Assembly: GCF_918320885.1 (NCBI RefSeq)
Contig: NZ_OU907312.1
Span: 620,465 to 684,464, forward strand
DNA length: 64,000 nucleotides
Direction: 5' to 3'
From: an unidentified bacterial endosymbiont
Lineage (GTDB): Bacteria; Pseudomonadota; Gammaproteobacteria; Enterobacterales; G038960095
Below the pieces are notes generated by a model. It had not been told where the DNA came from. It ran no database searches and worked only from the letters and a program-made list of their open reading frames with translations. This document shows positions 27,196-37,185 of this stretch, one piece after another (position 1 is the first letter of the stretch; each line of letters starts with the position of its first letter). The translations under genes and the position numbers were made by a program.

Positions 27196-28542
27196 ATGAA
27201 TTGTTTGTTACACACCCTTCTCCCCGGTTGGTTGATAATCACCGCGACTGTCATTATCGCTGCCGGGATTTCTGAAGATCCCTTGGCAACCAGGGGTAAA
27301 CCATCAGCAGCTCGCCTGGAGCCACCCTCCTTTCATTTAACGCTCGATGCGCCTGTGGAGGAGGCTAATCAGTGTGTATCACTTGAAGGAGTAGGGTCGT
27401 TGATGCAGCGAGAACAGCAGCTGCTATTCCTACAAGGAGCCTGGCAGCGGCAGCAACAGCACAACCTATTGAGTCTTGGGCTGGGATGGCGCTATTTTCC
27501 AGAAAGCCACTGGGGTATGGGGTATCACCTATTTTATGACCAAGAGATCACGCGACGACAACGTCGCATAGGATTGGGTGCTGAGGCCTGGTGGCAGTCA
27601 TTAACGCTAGCCGTCAATAGCTATCTTCCAGCCAATGGCTGGCGAGTAGGGGGCGATTTGACCGGGTATCATCAGCGTCCCGCTAACGGCTATGAGGTGA
27701 CGTTACGGGGGATTCTCCCCACCCTGCCCCATCTAGGGGCTTCCGTACGTTATGCTCACTATTTGGGTGATAAAGTGGCTTTGGGCGCTGCGCCACCCTA
27801 CCGGAATCAACAGCAGTGGCGTTGGGGGATTGATTATACCCCGATACCGCTCTTGACCTTAGCTTACCGCCGGCAGGCCGGTTTAAGCGGCCACGCTAAA
27901 CAGCGGTTCAGCATGGTGTTGAATTACCGCTTCGGGCGCCCACTATTGAAACAGTTGGATCCGCAGCAGGTCAACCTGCTGTATTCAGCGGGGAGACGAC
28001 GGTTGGCAAGGGTGCGTCGTGACTACGTGATGGTCTTAGAGTATACAAAGCGAGCCGTTCCGACAGCGCCACAGCGCCACAACGACAACGATAACAGAGT
28101 GATAGCAACACAGACAGAATCGCAGCAACATAACCACCCAAGCACAACGGCAAAGACACAGCCCCCACCACCACCGATGCCGCCCCCACCACCACCACTG
28201 CCACCGGATGACCTGTCAAGACAGATAAAAATGGGCAGACACCTCAAGAAAACTGGACCTCTTTCTAAAAAACCAGTGACTCCGAGGTCATCGTTACATA
28301 ATGAACTGTTAGAAAAGCTCAAGAAAAGTGGGGGCTTCAAGTTCAAGAATAAAATCACCCCTAATAAACGGAAAAAAATAGGGACTCCAAAGTCATTGTC
28401 ACAGAATAACCCGTTTAAAAGGTTATTAAAGAAACCTGACCTGCTCGGTGAAACTGAGTCGGAGATCAAGAAACGGAGACTGGCCTTTAGCGATAGCGAC
28501 CACCTCAACGAGGAAACGGGTGACTGGTCTGCCTTGAATTAA
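27196..28542 (+). CDS. Inverse autotransporter (type Ve) with polyproline/WH2-like passenger, candidate actin nucleator
   Basis: The 448-residue protein has a signal peptide (about 1-24, LIITATVIIAAG). Residues about 60-285 form an intimin/invasin-type inverse autotransporter barrel, with GWRYFPESHWGMGYHLFYDQ, RRIGLGAEAWWQSLTLAVNS, GIDYTPIPLLTLAY and the closing KQLDPQQVNLLYSAG and VLEYTK. The C-terminal part, which in this family is outside the cell, has a polyproline run at 323-337, then DDLSRQIKMGRHLKKT (338-353) fitting the WH2 pattern with LKKT, a second WH2-like unit LLEKLKKSGGFKFKN (371-385), a third leucine-rich piece NPFKRLLKKPDLL (405-417), and a tail EIKKRRLAFSDSD followed by acidic residues and Trp 444. 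This order resembles WASP-type VCA tails. No bacterial immunoglobulin-like domains are present. The actin role is inference. Confidence 0.85.
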   Translation: MNCLLHTLLPGWLIITATVIIAAGISEDPLATRGKPSAARLEPPSFHLTLDAPVEEANQCVSLEGVGSLMQREQQLLFLQGAWQRQQQHNLLSLGLGWRYFPESHWGMGYHLFYDQEITRRQRRIGLGAEAWWQSLTLAVNSYLPANGWRVGGDLTGYHQRPANGYEVTLRGILPTLPHLGASVRYAHYLGDKVALGAAPPYRNQQQWRWGIDYTPIPLLTLAYRRQAGLSGHAKQRFSMVLNYRFGRPLLKQLDPQQVNLLYSAGRRRLARVRRDYVMVLEYTKRAVPTAPQRHNDNDNRVIATQTESQQHNHPSTTAKTQPPPPPMPPPPPPLPPDDLSRQIKMGRHLKKTGPLSKKPVTPRSSLHNELLEKLKKSGGFKFKNKITPNKRKKIGTPKSLSQNNPFKRLLKKPDLLGETESEIKKRRLAFSDSDHLNEETGDWSALN

Positions 28543-28605
28543 AGCTCTGCTCTGTTGCCAGAGTGGCACTGCGAAGAAAGCAGAAGCGACACCTTAGGTA
28601 TGGAT

Positions 28606-28630
28606 AGTCGCCCCTAGAAGAGGGGCGACT
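28606..28630 (+). terminator. Perfect 10-bp GC-rich hairpin after the inverse autotransporter
   Basis: agtcgcccct (28606-28615) pairs exactly with aggggcgact (28621-28630) around a 5-base loop, 64 bp after the gene's stop. The following bases are ggtttaagctt, a weak U-run, so this is a plausible but not classical terminator. The rest of the 303-bp gap to artP has no gene. Confidence 0.5.
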
Positions 28631-28845
28631 GGTTTAAGCTTAAGAGTAGTAGCCCTTTGACTTAAAAAGAGAGCCCAAAACCAATAAAATCAGCCCGTAA
28701 ATTCTTAGCGGCGGCAGCGCCGCAACCACCTTATTCCACGGGTAACCAGCTACAGTCAAGCTTTTTCTAGCAGCCGTTCATTGCGTCATGGTCCTTTTAT
28801 CATTATGATCTTCCCCCTCTAAAGAGCGGGGAACAGCAGCCTAGT

Positions 28846-29574
28846 ATGAGTATTGAACTCACAGCCATTAACTGTTTTTACGGAACACACCAGGTACTCC
28901 ATCAGATTACCCTGACGATTGTTCCGGGATCCACGGTGGCGCTACTGGGCCCGAGTGGCGCTGGTAAAAGCACCCTCTTGCGGGTTTTTAACCTATTAAC
29001 CATTCCAAGCACTGGCACCTTAACGGTCATGGGGTGCTCCGTCGACTGTGCGCTTCCCATTAGCGAAACAGCGGCTAATGGGTTAAGAAAACGGGTGGGT
29101 ATGGTCTTTCAAGCGTACCACCTCTGGCCACATAAAACGGTGATGGGTAATTTAATAGAGGCCCCGCGGCGAGTGCTTAAACTGAGCAAGCCGATGGCTC
29201 AACAACAGGCAACCACCTTACTGGATCGGCTTGGTTTAACCCCCTATGCAGGCCGCTATCCCCTGCAGTTGTCAGGTGGCCAGCAACAGCGTGTAGCCAT
29301 TGCACGAGCCTTAATGATGCAACCTAAACTCCTGTTATTTGACGAACCCACTGCCGCTTTAGATCCTGAAATTACTGGGCAAATGACGACCATTATGCAA
29401 GAGCTCTCCCAGTCCGGCATGACCCAGGTGATAGTCACCCATGATCCCGAGGTGGCCCGTAAAGTGGCGACGCACGTGATTTATATGGAGCAGGGGGAGA
29501 TAGTAGAACAAGGTGATGCCCGGTGCTTTACGCACCCCAAGACACCAGCGTTTTCCCACTACCTCTCCCATTAA
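28846..29574 (+). CDS. artP: Arginine ABC transporter, ATP-binding protein
   Basis: The 242-residue ATPase (same length as in E. coli) powers arginine uptake with ArtQ and ArtM. Walker A is GPSGAGKST (residues 35-43), the signature is LSGGQQQR, Walker B is [14 protein letters not shown], and the switch histidine is in [10 protein letters not shown]. The ATG at 28846 fits the MSI start of the family. It heads artP-artI-artQ-artM; artJ is absent. Confidence 0.95.
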   Translation: MSIELTAINCFYGTHQVLHQITLTIVPGSTVALLGPSGAGKSTLLRVFNLLTIPSTGTLTVMGCSVDCALPISETAANGLRKRVGMVFQAYHLWPHKTVMGNLIEAPRRVLKLSKPMAQQQATTLLDRLGLTPYAGRYPLQLSGGQQQRVAIARALMMQPKLLLFDEPTAALDPEITGQMTTIMQELSQSGMTQVIVTHDPEVARKVATHVIYMEQGEIVEQGDARCFTHPKTPAFSHYLSH

Positions 29575-29614
29575 ATCAGCAGGGTGTTCCCCCTGCCCCT
29601 TCAATGAGTAGTGG

Positions 29615-30373
29615 ATGATGTTGATGAAAAAAAAAATCTGGCGGGGGCTGATCACTGCGGTCAGCGGTTTCTGGCTCTGCCTAGCGCTGGCTGCCACTGA
29701 GCCAGCTGGTCTGCACTTCGCTACCGAAGCGACCTATCCCCCTTTCAGCTTCTTTAACGGCAACAATCAGATCAGCGGTTTTGAAATCGACGTGGCCAAC
29801 GCCATCTGTAGGCTCCTGAATCGACCCTGTAGCTTTCACCACCAAGCGTTTGAGAGTTTGATCCTGAATCTAAAGTTCCACCGTAGCGACGCTATTATTT
29901 CGGCAATGGACCGGACACCCGTACGTGCCCAACAGGTAGCCTTTACGCAACCCTATTATTACAACAGCGCCACCTTTATTACGCTCACCGGTCGGTTCAA
30001 GACGCTGACCGAGCTCCAACAGCAGCGGGTGGGTGTTCAACGGGGTTCAACCCATCAAAACTATCTGCTGGCAACGTACCCCTCTCTATCAGTGGTGACT
30101 TATGATAGTTATCAAAACGCACTACTCGATCTGCACAATGGGCGGATCCAGGCGGTCTTTGCCGATAGCGCCGTCGCTCACTGCTGGCTAAAACAGCAAC
30201 CGCAGTTAGCCCAGTTAGGACCTTTGGTGCGTGATCCCCGTTACTTTGGCCAGGGCATCGCGATTGCCGTACGCCAAGAGGATACCGCTCTGTTAGCACA
30301 GTTGAACCAGGCTTTGACAACCCTGGAACAACAGGGTCAGCTGCAGACGATTCATCGCCAGTGGTTTGAATAA
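29615..30373 (+). CDS. artI: Arginine ABC transporter, periplasmic binding protein
   Basis: The 252-residue protein has a cleavable signal peptide (basic KKK, then ITAVSGFWLCLALAATEPA) and a type II solute-binding fold: LHFATEATYPPFSFF, GFEIDVANAICRLL, DAIISAMDRTPVRAQQVAFT and the ligand-contact GVQRGSTHQNYL. It delivers a basic amino acid, most likely arginine, to ArtQM. The first three Met codons (29615, 29618, 29624) are all usable. Its TAA overlaps the artQ ATG as TAATG. Confidence 0.93.
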   Translation: MMLMKKKIWRGLITAVSGFWLCLALAATEPAGLHFATEATYPPFSFFNGNNQISGFEIDVANAICRLLNRPCSFHHQAFESLILNLKFHRSDAIISAMDRTPVRAQQVAFTQPYYYNSATFITLTGRFKTLTELQQQRVGVQRGSTHQNYLLATYPSLSVVTYDSYQNALLDLHNGRIQAVFADSAVAHCWLKQQPQLAQLGPLVRDPRYFGQGIAIAVRQEDTALLAQLNQALTTLEQQGQLQTIHRQWFE

Positions 30374-31050
30374 TGCTCCCCACGACCGGCTTTTTAGTGC
30401 CCCTGCTGATAGCCAGCAAAATCACGCTGCAACTAGCCGGTAGCGCGCTACTACTGGGCCTGCTACTGGCGTTGGGATTAACTGCCCTACGCCGCGGGCG
30501 CTGTGCCCTACTACGGAGAGTAGCGCATGGTTTTACCCTGCTACTACAAGGTCTACCAGAATTACTCGTGCTGCTGTTGATCTATTTTGTGCCCACCCAG
30601 CTGCTGCACCTATTGACCCAGCGCTATATTAATTTGAGTAGTTTTGGCTGTGGTGTCGTCGCCTTAGCCTTGATTTTTGCGGCCACTGCTACAGAGACCC
30701 TACACGGGGCCTTGGAAGCAGTCGCTAAAGGCCAAACTGAAGCGGCTACTGCCCTGGGCTTGACACCGTGGGCTGTTTTTTGGCGCATCGTGTTACCACA
30801 AGCCTGGCGCTACGCCTTGCCGGGATTGGGAAATCAGTGGCTAGTCCTTATCAAAGACACTGCTTTAGTCTCGTTCATTGAGATCAATGATTTAATGCGG
30901 CAAACGCACATTGCTGCCCTGGCGACCGGTAAAAAATTAACCTATTTCCTGCTAGCTGCCCTGATCTATTTAGTCATGACGGGGATCAGCCAGCTGATGT
31001 TATCAAGGTTAAGGCAAATGGCCAGCCACTTTGAACGGAGTCCAGGCTAA
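30373..31050 (+). CDS. artQ: Arginine ABC transporter, permease ArtQ
   Basis: The 225-residue inner-membrane permease has about five membrane segments and the EAA loop GQTEAATALGLTPWAVFWRI that contacts ArtP. The start overlaps the artI stop and the stop overlaps the artM start, both as TAATG, so the three are translationally coupled. It is slightly shorter than E. coli ArtQ (238). Confidence 0.93.
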   Translation: MLPTTGFLVPLLIASKITLQLAGSALLLGLLLALGLTALRRGRCALLRRVAHGFTLLLQGLPELLVLLLIYFVPTQLLHLLTQRYINLSSFGCGVVALALIFAATATETLHGALEAVAKGQTEAATALGLTPWAVFWRIVLPQAWRYALPGLGNQWLVLIKDTALVSFIEINDLMRQTHIAALATGKKLTYFLLAALIYLVMTGISQLMLSRLRQMASHFERSPG

Positions 31051-31703
31051 TGCTGGGGTATTTACCAGCCCTGCTACAGGGGGCCTCGCTGAGCTTACTA
31101 TTAACTGCAGTGGCTTTGATCAGCGGTTTAGCCTTAACCCTGCTGTTGACCACGCTACTGGTGCTGCGCCTGCCGCTGCTACACCGTTTTATCCAACTGT
31201 ATCTTCTGCTGTTGACCGGTACGCCACTGTTAATACAAATTTTTCTGATCTACTATGGCTCAGGAGCCTTGGCAGCACTGTGGGGTGGCGCGCTGAGTGG
31301 GCTGCTGCTCTCCCCCTGGTTTTGTGCGATGAGCGCCTTAGCACTCAACAGTGCCGCCTACTCTACCCAGTTGCTCTATCACACTTGGCAGTCGCTGCCG
31401 AAGGGTTACCGTCAAGCCTGTCGGGCACTCGGGATGAATCGCTCCCAGACACTAGTCACCCTACTGCCGCTAGCCCTCAAACGGGCGCTGCCCTCCTACA
31501 GCAATGAGGTGATACTGATTTTTAAAAGCAGCTCACTGGCCAGTACCATCACCTTGATGGATTTGATGGGTCAAGCACAACAATTAAATTATCAAACGTA
31601 CGATACGCTAACCATTTTAACCCTGACAGGAGCCATTTATCTCTTCATCACCCTGTTACTCAGCTGGTTGATGCGCTGGTTAGCGCAACAATTTCCACAA
31701 TGA
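31050..31703 (+). CDS. artM: Arginine ABC transporter, permease ArtM
   Basis: The 217-residue permease pairs with ArtQ. It has about five membrane segments, LLTGTPLLIQIFLIYYGSG after the second, and the EAA loop PKGYRQACRALGMNRSQTLV. It closes the operon and converges on recQ 49 bp later. Confidence 0.93.
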   Translation: MLGYLPALLQGASLSLLLTAVALISGLALTLLLTTLLVLRLPLLHRFIQLYLLLLTGTPLLIQIFLIYYGSGALAALWGGALSGLLLSPWFCAMSALALNSAAYSTQLLYHTWQSLPKGYRQACRALGMNRSQTLVTLLPLALKRALPSYSNEVILIFKSSSLASTITLMDLMGQAQQLNYQTYDTLTILTLTGAIYLFITLLLSWLMRWLAQQFPQ

Positions 31704-31752
31704 ATACTCCGCCGAGCGCTATGACGCCTGGGATAATGGCCTAGCCGGGAGA

Positions 31753-33585
<1,833 letters not shown>

Positions 33586-33644
33586 ACCAACCTCTCTCTA
33601 GATTTTTTGGCTAATGGGACCTGTCCCCTCCCGCCTGCTCATCA

Positions 33645-34514
33645 CTAACCGGAGGGTGGAATCAAATCTAAGATCAAACCGATGCCTAGGCGCGATTGGC
33701 GGAAATTATAATCAATTAAACTTTCACCGTAACCATTAAACCACTGTAAGTACAGATGTAGCCCTGGAGTGAGTGGATAGTGCCCCCCTAACTCATAGCC
33801 TCCATAGCCGGTAGACCAATGGTAATAATGCTTTAGATAGATCCGACTTCGGTTATTAAAATGATAAGCCATTTGCAGCTGGTAGTAACTTAAGTAGCGT
33901 GTAATATCGGGATTATCATCCCCTTCCCCCTCTTTTAAACGGATCCAGGACTTTAGATCAAGGTGCCATTGGCCTTGTTGTGCCAAAAAACGGGCATAAA
34001 GACGATTCCAACTACGGGAGGTGCGGTAGGCGCAGCCATTAGATTGATGGTTAAATCCCAGCTCAAGCTGATTGAACTGCTAGCCCCACCGGGACAGCGG
34101 TGTTCGCCAAGCGATAAACAGTTGCGGCTCATAATTGGTTTCACGGAATGGCGAGGAGATCACAGGACTCAACAACTGCCACCAAACACGCTGGGTGTAA
34201 GAGAACCCTAACCAGCTCTGATTCCCCAGGATGTTATCCCACATCGAGAAGGCTACACTGAGTTGAAATTTAGCTTCTGCTGGCTTCAAATCATTGGCAT
34301 AGCACCGTGCATAATGTAGCACTGCTCTGTTGATAGGGTGGGTCTGGGTCACTAAAAAATAGTTGGCGTCGTAGGGCAGTAGTCTGAACGACCGCATAGG
34401 GGCCTGCTCACTGCTGAGCGTAGCGGTCTGCGCCGCTGCCGGCGGCCCTCCTCCCAGTGATCCCCCCAATAACCACAGACTCATCAAGCCTCTACTGCAT
34501 AAATGCCTGGCCAT
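33645..34514 (-). pseudogene. pldA: Outer-membrane phospholipase A, broken by one in-frame amber codon
   Basis: A single frame of 290 codons from the ATG at 34514 to the stop at 33645 gives exactly the E. coli PldA length of 289, but codon 145 is TAG (34080-34082). Alignment by eye puts TAG where E. coli has Trp (GWTLRD becomes G-stop-QFNQ), so one TGG-to-TAG change explains it. Upstream are a signal peptide and YDANYFLVTQT and SPFRETNYEPQLF. Downstream, still intact, are the active-site strings FNHQSNG and SRSWNRLY, GDDNPDITRYLSYYQLQ and the barrel end GYGESLIDYNFRQSRLGIG. The truncated product would lack the catalytic His/Ser and most of the barrel. Confidence 0.93.
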
Positions 34515-35013
34515 CCCATCACCTGCCGTTTTTTAACCCCTCCAGCCATCCTAGGGTAGCGATTGCAACGCCGTCAATATTCGGAAAATAAATTCTGTAG
34601 CGGATATCCTTCGTGGGCTTGTTTCCTTAAAAGAAGGCCGATCATCCCAGGATATCCTGATCCTCAATAGGTCTAAAACGATATAAAAAGTGATAGCAAA
34701 CAGGTTAATAAAAAAATTTTGGACTATCTTCTATTTTGTTAACCGTTGGAAAAAACACTCTGTTGTTCCCTTATTTGATCCGGGCCGATTTAAATAAACA
34801 CTTTTATATTGATTATGATCTTATTGTTTTTTAAATTTAATATTAGTTTTTTTATAAATAACAATCAATCTAACATTATTCATTAATAGTAGACAGGATT
34901 GATTTTATTGATAATAATATTAAAAAAGTAATCATTTTACAGATCACGCTGGTCTTTTTTATTGATTAAATTTCAAACGATCAACCTTTTCTGTTTATTA
35001 AATCAATAGCCCT
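34515..35013. other. 499-bp AT-rich gap before the second inverse autotransporter
   Basis: No gene is seen. Nearest pldA it has ordinary composition with a small palindrome (caggatatcctg near 34646). From about 34680 to 35010 it is extremely AT-rich, like the leader of the paralogous gene at 27196. It presumably carries the promoter of the gene at 35014, but no single promoter stands out. Confidence 0.4.
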
Positions 35014-36279
35014 ATGACCTATTTATTACACATTGCCCTCTCCGGTTGGTTGCTCATCACTGCTCCGATCATCATCGCGGCTGGGGCGGTGGATCATGGC
35101 TTGACAAGCCATGATGAGTCTTCAGCGACTGTTCAGGCCTCTCCTGACTTTTATTTAGCAGTCGGGGCGCCTAATGAGGCGGTACTCATTGAAGGAGTCT
35201 GGCCCTTAGTGCAAAAGCCTAAGCAGCTACTATTGCTACAAGGGGCCTGGCAGCGTCAGCAACAGCGCAATCTATTGAGTCTAGGCGTGGGATGGCGCTA
35301 TTTTCCAAAGACCCATTGGGGGGTGGGGTGTAATCTATTTTATGATCAAGAGACCTCACGACAGCAACGTCGTTTAGGCTTGGGGGCTGAGACACAGTGG
35401 CAGTCGTTAACACTAGCCATCAATGGCTATCTCTCAGCTAATGGCTGGCGAACAGTGCGTGATTTGCAAGAGTATCAGCAGCGTGCGGCCAACGGTTATG
35501 ATGTGATCTTACGGAGCTATCTCCCCGCCTTACCCGCTATTGGCGCTTCCGTACGCTATGCCCACTATTTCGGTGATGCAGTGTTGTGGGGTAGCGCGCG
35601 ACAACGATACCAGAATCCACAGCAGTGGTGCTGGGGGATTGATTACACGCCGATCCCGCTCTTGACCTTAGCCTACTATCGGCAGACCGATCCAGACGGC
35701 CAGGCTAAACAGCAGATCAGGGCGGTATTGCGTTACCACTTTTCCCTCCCCTTATCGCAACAATTGGATCCGCAGCAGGTCCCCAGGCTACATTCAGCAA
35801 GGGGACAACGGTTGGCACGGGTGCAGCGTGAGCAGCTGATGGCTTTAAAGTATGCCGTTCTAAGCGATAATAAAGTGCTTAGATCAGAAGAGAAGGCTAA
35901 AGCTAAACAGGTAGCTAGTAGAACTGAGATGCCTGCTAGAGCTGAACCCGTAGCTAGTAGAACTGAGGAGCCTGCTAGAACCGAGCCAGTAGCTAGTAAC
36001 CCTGAGGAGACTGCTAAAGCTGAACCAATAGCTGGTAGAACTCAGGAGGCCGCTAGTAACACTGAAGATCCCGCTAGAGCCAAGAAGATAACTAAAGAAC
36101 TTGATATGTTTAGAATCGCAGAAATAAGAAGAATCGGGATTAAGTGGAAGAATATCGCTAAGTCCAAGAGCCATGGAAAGGAGGAGATGGAGAGAGGTTT
36201 ATCGAGTGATTTGAATGAGCTAAAAAAAAATATCGAACTGTTCAAAAAGAGTTATCATTCCTCCAGCAACCAAGAGTGA
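35014..36279 (+). CDS. Inverse autotransporter (type Ve), paralogue with repeat/coiled passenger
   Basis: The 421-residue protein is a close paralogue of the 27196 gene through the signal peptide (LLITAPIIIAAG) and barrel: LLLLQGAWQRQQQRNLLSLG, GWRYFPKTHWGVGCNLFYDQ, RRLGLGAETQWQSLTLAING, GIDYTPIPLLTLAY and QQLDPQQVPRLHSARG. After about residue 285 it diverges completely. Residues 300-355 are a 13-residue repeat of the type ASRTEEPARTEPV, followed by a charged helical end (ITKELDMFRIAEIRRIG, LNELKKNIELFKKSY). It has no polyproline, WH2 or immunoglobulin-like domain. The passenger's role is unknown; the repeats may act as a stalk. Confidence 0.85.
   Translation: MTYLLHIALSGWLLITAPIIIAAGAVDHGLTSHDESSATVQASPDFYLAVGAPNEAVLIEGVWPLVQKPKQLLLLQGAWQRQQQRNLLSLGVGWRYFPKTHWGVGCNLFYDQETSRQQRRLGLGAETQWQSLTLAINGYLSANGWRTVRDLQEYQQRAANGYDVILRSYLPALPAIGASVRYAHYFGDAVLWGSARQRYQNPQQWCWGIDYTPIPLLTLAYYRQTDPDGQAKQQIRAVLRYHFSLPLSQQLDPQQVPRLHSARGQRLARVQREQLMALKYAVLSDNKVLRSEEKAKAKQVASRTEMPARAEPVASRTEEPARTEPVASNPEETAKAEPIAGRTQEAASNTEDPARAKKITKELDMFRIAEIRRIGIKWKNIAKSKSHGKEEMERGLSSDLNELKKNIELFKKSYHSSSNQE
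35911..36069 (+). repeat. 39-bp in-frame tandem repeats in the second inverse autotransporter
   Basis: About four copies of a 39-bp unit starting gtagctagtagaactgag encode the 13-residue repeat A-S-R-T-E-x-P-A-R-x-E-P-V. Copies become more divergent toward the 3' end. The period is a multiple of three, so copy number can change without breaking the frame. Confidence 0.75.
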
Positions 36280-36481
36280 AAAACTTTTCTGGGAATATTG
36301 CATGGGGTGAACCCAAGTGTGCATCCAACTTATAAGCGCTGTAAACTAGTCTGTGTAAATGGGCATCATGTAAAACAAGGTAACCTAACCCTTGTTAAGA
36401 AAAGCTGATCTATGGCTATGAAAGTAAAATCAATTGATAAGTTATTGAAAGATTGAAATAGTACTGAGGCTATTTTCGATT

Positions 36482-36830
36482 GTGTTATCACAACCACAGC
36501 CAGGACAACGCGAGACTACTGCCTGGGAGCTGCCCGGAGGTAAAATGGCTGCCGGCGAAACCCCAACCACCGCCTTAGTCCGTAAGCTACCAGAAGCGTT
36601 AGGGATCACTGTCTCGCCTGATAGCCTGATTCCATTAACCTTTGCTACCGAGCGTTGCCAACAGCAGCAGCTGTTAGTGCCGTGCTATTGATGTCGTAAT
36701 GGCTATCAGAAGCCAGAAGCTCAAGAGCAACAGTCGTTGGCTTGGGTTCAACCACCTCAGATCCACCATTATCCCATGCAGGTTGCCCATCAAGTCACTT
36801 TTTATCAGATAGCCTATCTCCTAGGACGCT
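36482..36830 (+). pseudogene. Broken MutT/Nudix hydrolase gene
   Basis: The frame reads WELPGGKMAAGETPTTALVR, KLPEALGI, LIPLTFATERC and LLVPCY, then a TGA, then CRNGYQKPEAQEQQSLAWVQ and YPMQVAHQV. This follows the Nudix box and the C-terminal half of MutT-type proteins. In the Nudix box the usual RE-x-x-EE-x-G has become RK-x-x-EA-x-G, so catalytic glutamates are lost as well as the frame being stopped. The N-terminal strand is also missing. Confidence 0.7.
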
Positions 36831-37185
36831 ATTCGCCACTCTGGGCACAATACGCTCATGCGATGATCAACTACTAAAAAATAACATTAACGCTGATGGG
36901 TATTGTCTAGCAGCGGAGCTTTGAAGAGCTGACCGTGAGGGTGAATACCCTAATACAACCAAGACTAATTGGATAATTTATTAAAATAAATTAACAGATT
37001 AGTTAATTTTAATAAAGATAATATTTTTTAATTAACAAAATACCAAAAAATCCTCAGTATTCAGTTTTTAAGCCAGTGATGACTGCTCCCTAAAAAATTA
37101 AACAGGATTAGCTATCAAATAGCTTGTTGAGTTATTATTAGGATGAACGTTGATAATAGTTAACAACGCCTGGACAGGTGATTCC
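36831..37185. other. Gap between the Nudix remnant and the OppA-like gene
   Basis: No gene is visible. Bases 36965-37065 are strongly AT-rich with runs of A and T. AGGTGA at about 37175-37180 is the ribosome site of the next gene. The promoter of that gene is probably in the AT-rich part. Confidence 0.35.

Noticed and set aside
27971-28508. Long minus-strand frames rich in Gly and Val opposite the proline-rich passenger.
   Set aside because: They are the antisense of the CCN-rich proline codons; the plus-strand frame has a signal peptide and a family barrel.
35014-36279. Possible second actin nucleator in the paralogous inverse autotransporter.
   Set aside because: Its passenger has no polyproline run, no LKKT or WH2-like motif and no acidic tryptophan tail.
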